Below are positions 1 through 5,654 of a stretch of DNA of 5,835 nucleotides, in pieces. Made by a program: the position numbers and the translations under genes. A model generated the notes under the pieces. It was given only the letters and a program-made list of their open reading frames with translations. It was not told the origin of the DNA and ran no database searches. The DNA is from Clostridia bacterium (GTDB lineage: Bacteria; Bacillota; Clostridia; Christensenellales; Borkfalkiaceae): positions 1 through 5,835 of the forward strand of contig JAFTMQ010000147.1 of the NCBI GenBank assembly GCA_017452305.1, in the 5' to 3' direction. Each line of letters begins with the position of its first letter. The stretch's first letter is position 1.

Positions 1-435
1 AAGAACACCAACCTGCCCTGCGGCAGTGCGCCCGACGCACAAAAGGAATGCGACAGATACAACGCACTTCTTGAAACGATGAAGCAAGACGTGCAAGTTT
101 TGGGGCTTGGCTCTAACGGGCATATCGGGTTCAACGAACCGAACACCCCCTTTGATTCCGTAACCCACCTTGTTGACCTTACGGAAAACACCATCAAAGA
201 CAACTCCCGTTTATTCAACTCTATCGACGAAGTGCCCCGTCAAGCGCTTTCGATGGGTATCAAAAATATCATGCAAGCAAAATCCATTCTTATGGTCGTT
301 TCGGGCAAGAACAAAGCCGAGGCAGTACGCGGTATGGTAAAGGGTGAGGTTACCCCTGCGCTCCCCGCTTCCGTGCTTCAACTTCACCCCTTCGTCACGA
401 TTATTTGCGACAAGGACGCAGCAAGCTTGCTTTGA
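1..435 (+). CDS. nagB: Glucosamine-6-phosphate deaminase, C-terminal part (5' end outside window)
   Basis: This is the last 144 codons of a gene that begins upstream of the window. The enzyme converts glucosamine 6-phosphate to fructose 6-phosphate plus ammonia in the cytoplasm, feeding amino sugars into glycolysis. The signature LGLGSNGHIGFNEP lies at bases 100-141. It contains the His (121-123) and Glu (136-138) that correspond to E. coli NagB His143 and Glu148. The E. coli Asp141 position is Asn here, which I recall as a common variant in Gram-positive homologues. Further family matches are THLVDLTENTI, the NSRLF segment, ALSMGI, and the SGKNKAEAV segment near the C-terminus. E. coli NagB has 266 residues, so a little under half is missing upstream. 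The ATG at base 79 is internal, because the frame stays open and homologous back to base 1. The gene ends in a tandem TGA-TAA and is followed by its own terminator, so it is probably transcribed separately from the lipoprotein genes. Confidence 0.96.
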   Translation, partial: KNTNLPCGSAPDAQKECDRYNALLETMKQDVQVLGLGSNGHIGFNEPNTPFDSVTHLVDLTENTIKDNSRLFNSIDEVPRQALSMGIKNIMQAKSILMVVSGKNKAEAVRGMVKGEVTPALPASVLQLHPFVTIICDKDAASLL

Positions 436-483
436 TAAGCGCACTTAACAACTTGATTAAGTAGGCTAAACAAAAAAGCCACG

Positions 484-515
484 AACCGCGGCAGGTAAAA
501 TTGCCGCGGTTTTTT
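484..515 (+). terminator. Intrinsic terminator after nagB
   Basis: A perfect 10-bp stem (AACCGCGGCA at 484-493 with TGCCGCGGTT at 502-511) closes an 8-nt loop. The T run 510-515 begins within the base of the stem. It lies about 50 bases after the nagB stop, as expected for a rho-independent terminator. An A run at 472-477 lies a few bases before the stem, so it could also work weakly on the opposite strand, but no minus-strand gene needs it. Confidence 0.93.
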
Positions 516-523
516 GTGTATTT

Positions 524-551
524 TTGATGAAAATTTACTACAATATAAAAT
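524..551 (+). promoter_or_regulatory. Possible upstream sigma-A-type promoter in the leader
   Basis: TTGATG (524-529) and TAAAAT (546-551) are separated by 16 bases in an AT-rich stretch just after the nagB terminator. It would start transcripts near 558, giving a leader of roughly 145 bases before the first lipoprotein gene. In DNA this AT-rich such matches arise easily by chance. It is the weaker of two candidates. Confidence 0.3.
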
Positions 552-578
552 AATACGCGGATTTTTTTTATAAAACAA

Positions 579-607
579 TTGATTTTATAGAAATTTTATG
601 CTAAAAT
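579..607 (+). promoter_or_regulatory. Probable sigma-A-type promoter of the lipoprotein operon (extended -10)
   Basis: TTGATT (579-584) is followed after exactly 17 bases by TAAAAT (602-607). A TG at 599-600, one base before the -10, gives an extended -10 element. Transcription would start near 614, leaving a 5' leader of about 90 bases before the ATG at 705. It is the best-formed promoter between the nagB terminator and the three lipoprotein genes. No comparable promoter was seen in the two short gaps within the gene run, which supports a single operon. Confidence 0.55.
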
Positions 608-694
608 TAAAATGCGGTATTATGGGGAAATGTTTTCAAAAACTGCAACTAAAAATTTAAAATAACAAAGCAATAAATCAAATGATTTTCCCTT

Positions 695-699
695 GGAGG
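695..699 (+). promoter_or_regulatory. Shine-Dalgarno site fixing the start at 705
   Basis: GGAGG at 695-699 lies 5 bases before ATG 705. It overlaps codons that would be translated if the TTG at 693 were the start, so it rules that longer start out. Confidence 0.9.
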
Positions 700-704
700 T
701 AAAT

Positions 705-1112
705 ATGAAATTCTTTAAAAAATTGGCAATCGCTTGCCTTACCCTCACGATGTTTGCAGGTCTTGCTACCTTCGCGGCTTGCGGCGGCGATAACAACAAC
801 GCAAATGGCAACAATTCCAACTCGGAACAGCCCGCGCAAACGGAAGGCTTTAAGTTTAAAATTGTAAAAGCGGACGGAACGCCTGCGGTTGGCTACGTGG
901 TACAGCTTTGCAAATCCACCTGCATTTTTAGTGAGCCTGCAAATGAAAACGGGGAAATTACCTTTGGCGGCGGCGAAGGCGAAATCGCATACGATATTCA
1001 CGTATGGAGCGCACTTCCCCAAAACGGCGGTGCGGAAGTAGAATTTACGGGCGCAACCCAAACCCCTGCGGCTTACAGCGACGACGTGATTACCTTAACC
1101 CTCAAAAACTAA
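705..1112 (+). CDS. Small Cna-B/SpaA-like lipoprotein, function unknown
   Basis: This 135-residue secreted lipoprotein is predicted to be tethered to the outer face of the membrane. The precursor has a KK-containing n-region, a hydrophobic core at about residues 7-25, and Cys26 followed by Gly-Gly-Asp-Asn (FAAC, a slightly atypical lipobox). Residues 27-47 are an Asn/Ser/Gln-rich tether. Residues 48-135 form one beta-rich domain that reads like a Cna-B/SpaA or carboxypeptidase-regulatory-like fold: an opening FKFKIVKADG strand, a turn at ENGEITFGG, and a closing VITLTLKN strand. Cys69 and Cys73 (CKSTC, bases 909-923) could form a local disulfide. The start at 705 is set by a strong Shine-Dalgarno site, and the TTG twelve bases upstream lies inside that site. 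The domain resembles the Cna-B-like domain of the next protein in layout. It is probably the first gene of a lipoprotein operon. No enzymatic residues are recognised, so the domain name is a fold-level guess. Confidence 0.85.
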   Translation: MKFFKKLAIACLTLTMFAGLATFAACGGDNNNANGNNSNSEQPAQTEGFKFKIVKADGTPAVGYVVQLCKSTCIFSEPANENGEITFGGGEGEIAYDIHVWSALPQNGGAEVEFTGATQTPAAYSDDVITLTLKN

Positions 1113-1120
1113 TCCCCCTA

Positions 1121-1138
1121 CTCTGCATAGGCGCAGAG
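1121..1138 (+). other. Intercistronic hairpin without T-tract
   Basis: CTCTGC (1121-1126) pairs with GCAGAG (1133-1138) around a 6-nt loop, between the stop at 1112 and the start at 1155. No T run follows, so it is not a standard terminator. It may act in mRNA processing or stability, or be a weak attenuator. The next gap has a hairpin in the same place. Confidence 0.5.
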
Positions 1139-1144
1139 AATAAT

Positions 1145-1148
1145 GGAG
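1145..1148 (+). promoter_or_regulatory. Shine-Dalgarno site fixing the start at 1155
   Basis: GGAG at 1145-1148 lies 6 bases before ATG 1155. It shares a base with an upstream in-frame ATG at 1143, which has no Shine-Dalgarno site of its own in the preceding bases. Starting at 1155 also gives the Met-Lys n-region and lipobox Cys at residue 26, matching the neighbours. Confidence 0.85.
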
Positions 1149-1154
1149 AATTTT

Positions 1155-4100
1155 ATGAAATTATTTAAAAAACTCGCAATCCTCACCACGGCGTTCCTTT
1201 TAAGCTTGGGCTTAGGCGTCGCCGCGGCTTGCGACAACAACCAAAACGATACGTCAAACGGCGGCTCGGGCAATACGGATATTTCCGCGCCCGACGGCTC
1301 CGACACGGGCTCTAATTCGGGCAGCTCCGATACCGAAAGCCCTGCGGAATACGTTTATCGTGTAAAGGTACGTAACGCGGGCGGCTACGGCTTTAAAAAC
1401 GTGACCGTCAACCTTTTAAACGGCGACGAAATCATCGCGACGGAAACCACGCACGACACGGGCTACGCCTATTTTAGCGGCGTGGAAATCGGCAATTATT
1501 CCGTACAGGTCGAAGGACAGCCCAACGGCTATGCCGCGCAAGAGGACGCGCATACTATCGCGCTTGCGGGCACGGACGTTGATTTACTCCTCACCCCCAC
1601 GGGCATTTTAGAGGGCGACGCGCCGAGCGGCACGCGCTATAAGCTCGGGGACGTTATCTACGATTTCACGGCGACGACGGTGGAAGAAGAAGCATTCACC
1701 CTTTCCAAAATTTTGGAAGAAAAACAGCTTGTCGTCATCAACTTTTGGGCGACTTGGTGCGGGCCTTGTAAAGCGGAATTCCCTGCGATGAGCAACGCAC
1801 TCGTGGCATACGAGGATTACGTGAGCTGTATCGCCGTAAGTACGACGGACTCCAAAAACCAAATTACGTCCGACAGTATTTATACGAGTAATAAGCACGC
1901 CATCAACTTCGGCGCGGCGGGCGCAGGCGGCTTGCAAACCTTGTTCGGCGCGGGTACAGTCGTTCCGCAGACGATTATGATTGACCGCTACGGCGTCGTC
2001 GTATTCTCGCATAGCGGCTCGATGACGGAAGCGCACGATTGGACGATCCGTTTCGATAAATTCCTCGGTGAGGATTATGAGCCCTACGTTTGGGCGAATG
2101 CCGAAATTATAGAAGGCGGCGGTGGCGAAGAAAGCGGCCCGAGCTTGGTAGAGCCCAACGTGGACGCGCCCAAGCTTGAACACATTTCCGAATATTTCAA
2201 CCCCACGGGCGGATTTGATTTCCGTTGGCAAAAAGCGGGCGTTGTCGAGGGCGATGAGGGCTACGATAAGTATAATTGGCCTTGGCTGCCCGACGAAGAA
2301 GTGGAACAAATCCCCACGGGCGAAACGGACGAGGACGGCAACCCCATTACGCAGTCCGTCACCCGCAAATTTATCCGCCCTGCCAACCGCTACGTACACA
2401 ACTCCTATGCGGTTTTGTACACCGAATACACCCCCACGGCGGCAGGCGAAACGCTTACCTTTGATTATAAATTGGGCACGGAAAATAGCGACGTCCTCTT
2501 TGTCGTTATCGACGGCGTGCCCGTAAAGCAAATTTCCGGCGATAGATTGGCTTGGCAGACCTGCTATACCTACGTATTCCAAGAATTCGAGGTAGGCAAA
2601 TCGCACGAAATCGTCTTCCTTTACCAAAAGGACAGCGAAACGACGGTCAACGAAGACGTCGTTCAGCTTGCGAATTTACAAGTCATCAACCAAAACGAAA
2701 TTCCTGCCGACGCAGGCGACAACGCGCACGTATTCCGCAACGCGGCGAACGTGCTCGCCGAGGGCGAAGCGGCGAAAAAATCGCAATACGTTAACTACGT
2801 GGACGTTGCCCTCAACGAAACAGATAACTACTATCACGTCGATACGAACGGCAACGGCATTGGCGAGGACGACGAGCCTATTCTGTTTGCCAACCTACTC
2901 CTCACCTCCCCTTGGCACAGCTCGTTGAGCGCGTGGTTACTTGCTTACTACAACTACTTCATCATCGAGGGCGCGAACTTCGCGTCCGTAGTGGAAGACT
3001 TCGCTTGGGAAGCAAACCAACCGACGGATATGTACGGCTACACGCCCGTCACCAAGGAATTGCAAGAGGTGTTAGACCTTATGACGGAATACGCAACGCC
3101 GCCCGCCGATTATCCCAAGAATTGGTCGGGTCCCCACCACGATAAAGAGTGGTTGGAGCTTTGCGTGTATTACGAGCATTACGGTGACGAGCCTTATGCA
3201 GATCCCATGAAAGGCATTACCTTCACCGCCGCAATCGAGCTGATCGAAAGCACGGAAAATGAAAAGGTTGCCAACGCCATCGACGTGCCCTACTCTATCA
3301 ATCCGCGTGGCTTTAAGTACAAATTCACCGCGGAAAAATCGGGCATTTACCGCATCTATTCGGACGGCGAAACAGACCCGTACGTGTTCGTTTTTAATGA
3401 AAATCGTGAATTTTTCAAGGATTACAACGACAAGCTTTTCATTGATTCTTGGGTGGAAAACGGCGAAGAAAAATTCGATTTCAACTTTGATTTCCGTATG
3501 GAAATGCAGGCGGGCGAGACGTGGTATTTCCTCTGCGCGAACTATTCGCCCGAGGATTTGACGGACTACGACGTATATATCGAATACGCTGGCACGGAAT
3601 ACGCCTACCTTGAACACGCGGCTTCCTATTGGTCGCAAAACCTTACGACGGGCAAGCTGTTCATTGGCGACGCTATCGATTACGCATATTCCGACGTAGC
3701 ACAAGGCGGCGACGGATATTTCCATAAAGTCAACGAGGACGGCACGCTCGGTAGCGTTATCTATTTGAGTATGAACCTGCCCACCTACCTTTACAACACC
3801 GATTTCCATTCCATACTTGAATCTTGGAAGCTTCGCGACAAGGACGGGAAGTGGATTATCGGCGAATGGGAAGGCAACGAAGCGGAAAGGCCTTTCTACT
3901 TCAACGGCACGGACTACACCGCGACCATGTACCGTTATTGGCTAGCGTCTATGCAAAACGAGGGTGAATTGAACGGTTTTGTTGCCGTCGATAAAGCGCT
4001 CTACGATATTTTGCAATATTTGAAAGAGCCGAACGATCCCGACAACACGTGGCTCATGATGTGCTATTACATCGAAACCATCTCTTGCGAAAACGCTTAA
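1155..4100 (+). CDS. Large lipoprotein: Cna-B-like + TlpA/ResA-type thioredoxin + two WLxxC(x)Y modules
   Basis: This 981-residue predicted surface lipoprotein has a signal peptide with lipobox VAAAC (Cys26), then a Gly/Ser/Asp-rich tether to about residue 62. Residues 65-148 look like a Cna-B/SpaA beta-sandwich. Residues 160-308 are a TlpA/ResA-like thioredoxin domain: VVINFWATWCGPC has Cys202 and Cys205 (WCGPC at bases 1755-1769), followed by KAEFPAM and the cis-proline loop VVPQTIMIDRYG (Pro271). Both catalytic cysteines are present, so it is probably a working thiol-disulfide oxidoreductase outside the cytoplasm. Gly-rich residues 320-330 form a hinge. Residues 340-515 and 715-812 are beta-rich and unrecognised. 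Residues 555-673 and 850-972 are two copies of an unrecognised module ending in WLELCVYY and WLMMCYY. It is far longer than typical TlpA/ResA proteins, which are below about 200 residues. The thioredoxin call is firm; its substrate and the C-terminal functions are unknown. Confidence 0.93.
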   Translation: MKLFKKLAILTTAFLLSLGLGVAAACDNNQNDTSNGGSGNTDISAPDGSDTGSNSGSSDTESPAEYVYRVKVRNAGGYGFKNVTVNLLNGDEIIATETTHDTGYAYFSGVEIGNYSVQVEGQPNGYAAQEDAHTIALAGTDVDLLLTPTGILEGDAPSGTRYKLGDVIYDFTATTVEEEAFTLSKILEEKQLVVINFWATWCGPCKAEFPAMSNALVAYEDYVSCIAVSTTDSKNQITSDSIYTSNKHAINFGAAGAGGLQTLFGAGTVVPQTIMIDRYGVVVFSHSGSMTEAHDWTIRFDKFLGEDYEPYVWANAEIIEGGGGEESGPSLVEPNVDAPKLEHISEYFNPTGGFDFRWQKAGVVEGDEGYDKYNWPWLPDEEVEQIPTGETDEDGNPITQSVTRKFIRPANRYVHNSYAVLYTEYTPTAAGETLTFDYKLGTENSDVLFVVIDGVPVKQISGDRLAWQTCYTYVFQEFEVGKSHEIVFLYQKDSETTVNEDVVQLANLQVINQNEIPADAGDNAHVFRNAANVLAEGEAAKKSQYVNYVDVALNETDNYYHVDTNGNGIGEDDEPILFANLLLTSPWHSSLSAWLLAYYNYFIIEGANFASVVEDFAWEANQPTDMYGYTPVTKELQEVLDLMTEYATPPADYPKNWSGPHHDKEWLELCVYYEHYGDEPYADPMKGITFTAAIELIESTENEKVANAIDVPYSINPRGFKYKFTAEKSGIYRIYSDGETDPYVFVFNENREFFKDYNDKLFIDSWVENGEEKFDFNFDFRMEMQAGETWYFLCANYSPEDLTDYDVYIEYAGTEYAYLEHAASYWSQNLTTGKLFIGDAIDYAYSDVAQGGDGYFHKVNEDGTLGSVIYLSMNLPTYLYNTDFHSILESWKLRDKDGKWIIGEWEGNEAERPFYFNGTDYTATMYRYWLASMQNEGELNGFVAVDKALYDILQYLKEPNDPDNTWLMMCYYIETISCENA
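2817..3173 (+). repeat. Module copy 1 (protein-level repeat, unrecognised domain)
   Basis: These bases encode residues 555-673 of the 981-aa lipoprotein. Landmarks in order are DNYYHVD, a Gly/Asp-rich turn, a hydrophobic ILFANLLL strand or helix, YGYTPVTKELQEVLDLM and the terminal WLELCVYY. It aligns by eye with the copies at 3702-4070 and 5217-5654. Identity is concentrated at the landmarks, so this is an old duplication, not a DNA-level repeat. Confidence 0.6.
3702..4070 (+). repeat. Module copy 2 (protein-level repeat, unrecognised domain)
   Basis: These bases encode residues 850-972. Landmarks are GDGYFHKVNEDG, VIYLSMNL, an added DYTATMYRYWL segment, GFVAVDKALYDILQYL and the terminal WLMMCYY. 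The protein ends only nine residues later, so this copy is not followed by a beta-rich segment as copies 1 and 3 are. Confidence 0.6.
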
Positions 4101-4109
4101 ATCCCTCTT

Positions 4110-4126
4110 TCCGCCTTCACGGCGGA
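4110..4126 (+). other. Intercistronic hairpin without T-tract
   Basis: TCCGCC (4110-4115) pairs with GGCGGA (4121-4126) around a 5-nt loop, ten bases after the stop of the 981-aa gene. The bases that follow are TGATAAAC, so there is no U-tract for termination. Its position and size match the hairpin at 1121-1138, and both are preceded by a pyrimidine-rich stretch directly after TAA. Confidence 0.5.
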
Positions 4127-4139
4127 TGATAAACAACAT

Positions 4140-4143
4140 GGAG
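4140..4143 (+). promoter_or_regulatory. Shine-Dalgarno site for the gene at 4152
   Basis: GGAG lies 8 bases before ATG 4152, and the signal peptide starts directly at this ATG. The motif is ATGGAG, as in the preceding gap. The ATG at 4138 within it is in another frame and is not a start for this gene. Confidence 0.85.
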
Positions 4144-4151
4144 TATAACTT

Positions 4152-5498
4152 ATGTTAAAATGGAAAAAAGTTTTACAACTCACTCTCGCATTTTTATGCG
4201 TGGGCACAGCCGCTTTTGCGCTTGCGTGCGACAACGAAACGCCGATAAACAGCGACACGCAATCCAACACGTCGAGTGATTTGAATACGGACAGCGAAAG
4301 CAACACGGACAGTGATACGGGTAGCAGCGATACGGAAAGCGACACAGGCGATTCGTCTTCGGACAGCGAGTCGAGCGGCGGGGATATTGACAGCCCTTGC
4401 GACCACGTATGGACTATGGGCGGCATTTACGAATCCCCCACTTGCACGAACGTAGGCAAGCGCCTTTACGTATGCGAATTGGATCCCGACCACACCGAGC
4501 TGCGCGACATCGGCTATGAACACGAATGGAGCGAATGGACGTTCAACACCGAGCCTACCTGTACGGAAAGCGGTGAAAAGGTCCGCCACTGTTTAAATTG
4601 CGAGGACGTAACGGAAACCGCACCCGTTGCCGCTTGGGGACACAAGCTTGACAACGGCGTTTGCACACGTTGCGAATACGGCCCCGTCTATCCCGACGCG
4701 CCCGATAAAATCAATTATCGCAAGCCGACGGCAACTACACCCGATATGGGCGTTGATCCCTACGTTCGTTTCCATCTCAACGAGGGCTATTACGAATTCA
4801 CGATTGGCAGTACGGGCGTACTTTGGGTGGATTGTAACGTACCGAGTGCAGGGCAATACGCGCTGTATTCCACCAATTCGCCTGCGGGTACGAAAGCAAC
4901 GGACCACGGCTCGAACACCTTTTGGATTGACGAAGCAAACGGCGCGGCGGCGCGTTCCCTTTCCGATGGGAATTTCTATGCGTCCCTCAATGTTTCCGAG
5001 ACCTTTTGGCACGATGGCTATTGCCATATTTTCGCATTCCGCGGCACACCCGACACGGTAGTGCAAGTGCGTTTCGTGCGTATAGAAGACGCACAGCAAA
5101 GCGCGCAATACGCGACGGAAACCGTTTACCCCCATCAAATTAACGGCAAGGCAAAGGACAGCGTGAGCGGTATGCAAATCACCGTTGTTCCCTATACTTC
5201 CAAATATTACTTTGACGAAACGAGCGGCTATTACCGTATGGGCACACCCGAAGCCCCCGGCGAAATCATTTATATGGCAATCACGAAAAAGGCTACGCGT
5301 ATCAACGACGCGCTCGCTTTTGCCGATTTGGCGACCTTGGGCGTAGGCTATACCTTCCACCACCACAACGACGTGGACGGCACGAAGGTGTATAGAGATT
5401 ACGCTTGGTTCCTTTGCAATTACGGCGGCATCGGCAAGACGTCAGAAGCGGGCAGAGATTTTATCCCCAACGAGGGCGATCCCAACGCGCTTTGTTAA
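4152..5498 (+). CDS. Cys/His-repeat lipoprotein, 448 aa, probably truncated by a premature TAA
   Basis: This predicted surface lipoprotein has a signal peptide with Cys26 (ALAC), then a Ser/Asp/Thr-rich tether to about residue 80. Residues 83-177 hold two and a half Cys/His repeats of the HxW...PTCTxxG...C type seen in secreted proteins of gut Clostridia. Residues 203-316 are beta-rich and resemble residues 715-812 of the upstream protein in pattern. Residues 356-448 begin the module found twice in that protein (SGYYRMG, EIIYMAI, DYAWFLCNYGG). The frame then meets TAA at 5496-5498, but the module continues in the same frame downstream as far as the window reaches. The 448-residue product would therefore lack the conserved end of its module. 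The start is well supported by GGAG and the signal peptide. It is probably last in the run seen here. I do not recognise an enzymatic function. It is best treated as the 5' part of a nonsense-interrupted gene unless the stop is a sequence error. Confidence 0.85.
   Translation: MLKWKKVLQLTLAFLCVGTAAFALACDNETPINSDTQSNTSSDLNTDSESNTDSDTGSSDTESDTGDSSSDSESSGGDIDSPCDHVWTMGGIYESPTCTNVGKRLYVCELDPDHTELRDIGYEHEWSEWTFNTEPTCTESGEKVRHCLNCEDVTETAPVAAWGHKLDNGVCTRCEYGPVYPDAPDKINYRKPTATTPDMGVDPYVRFHLNEGYYEFTIGSTGVLWVDCNVPSAGQYALYSTNSPAGTKATDHGSNTFWIDEANGAAARSLSDGNFYASLNVSETFWHDGYCHIFAFRGTPDTVVQVRFVRIEDAQQSAQYATETVYPHQINGKAKDSVSGMQITVVPYTSKYYFDETSGYYRMGTPEAPGEIIYMAITKKATRINDALAFADLATLGVGYTFHHHNDVDGTKVYRDYAWFLCNYGGIGKTSEAGRDFIPNEGDPNALC
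4251..4376 (+). repeat. Ser/Asp/Thr-rich low-complexity tether
   Basis: Residues 34-75 of the lipoprotein are built from degenerate Ser-Asp-Thr/Glu units, encoded by imperfect AGYGAYACG-like hexamers and nonamers. It is an acidic, flexible spacer between lipid anchor and folded domains. The peptide GSSDTES occurs here (residues 57-63) and at almost the same residue number in the upstream protein (56-62). Confidence 0.7.
4404..4682 (+). repeat. Cys/His repeats (two full units plus a half unit)
   Basis: Unit 1 is residues 85-123 (4404-4520), unit 2 residues 124-163 (4521-4640), and a half unit residues 164-177 (4641-4682). The shared pattern is His-x-Trp, PTCTxxG, a basic stretch, then Cys. 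Unit 2 has a full CxxC (CLNC) and the half unit has CTRC. Unit 1 has replaced its second Cys (CELDPDH). The CxxC spacing suggests metal binding or disulfides, but the family has no function I can state. Confidence 0.7.
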
Positions 5499-5654
5499 GA
5501 AAATTACGTCAACAACGACGGCGTATATCCCGTAACGCCCGAATTAAAGGAATTCCTCGAACTGTACGTTTCGTTGAATACCCCCGTTAGCTTACAAGGG
5601 GAAACCAACCCCGCCACTTTGGCAAACGCTTGGTTGGCGGCTTGCTATTACTAC
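5217..5654 (+). repeat. Module copy 3, split by the in-frame TAA at 5496
   Basis: Before the stop it has SGYYRMG, EIIYMAI and DYAWFLCNYGG. After the stop, in the same frame, it has VYPVTPELKEFLELY (close to YTPVTKELQEVLDLM of copy 1) and WLAACYYY (5631-5654). The signature is thus complete only if the TAA is ignored. Confidence 0.6.

Noticed and set aside
443..462. ACTTAA/TTAAGT inverted repeat with 8-nt loop between nagB and its terminator
   Set aside because: The stem is only 6 bp and mostly A-T, with no T-tract. It is likely chance next to the much stronger terminator stem.
693..704. TTG at 693 as start of the small lipoprotein
   Set aside because: It would translate through the GGAGG at 695-699, the obvious ribosome-binding site for ATG 705, and would spoil the signal-peptide n-region.
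1143..1154. ATG at 1143 as start of the large lipoprotein
   Set aside because: The GGAG used for ATG 1155 overlaps it, it has no Shine-Dalgarno site of its own, and it would add four residues before the Met-Lys n-region seen in its sister protein.
1113..1154. Intercistronic hairpins as terminators
   Set aside because: Neither hairpin is followed by a T run and both lie within short gaps directly before the next ribosome-binding site, so readthrough transcription is more likely.
2176..2526. Plus-strand alternative frames at 2176-2526, 2552-2794, 2668-2928, 2912-3145, 3259-3561 and 4627-5061
   Set aside because: They are out-of-frame shadows inside real genes. Their products are Arg/Thr/Pro-rich with no domain signal or ribosome-binding site.
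1608..2627. Open reading frame of 339 codons on the minus strand
   Set aside because: It lies wholly inside the 981-aa lipoprotein gene, has no recognisable domain and no leader context. It is open because of the codon preference of the sense gene. The same holds for minus-strand frames at 3072-3809 and 4593-5366.
5496..5498. Alternative genetic code (TAA as sense)
   Set aside because: The genes ending at 1112 and 4100 both stop at TAA followed by non-coding hairpin spacers and new Shine-Dalgarno sites, and nagB ends in TGA-TAA. No other in-frame TAA lies within a coding region.
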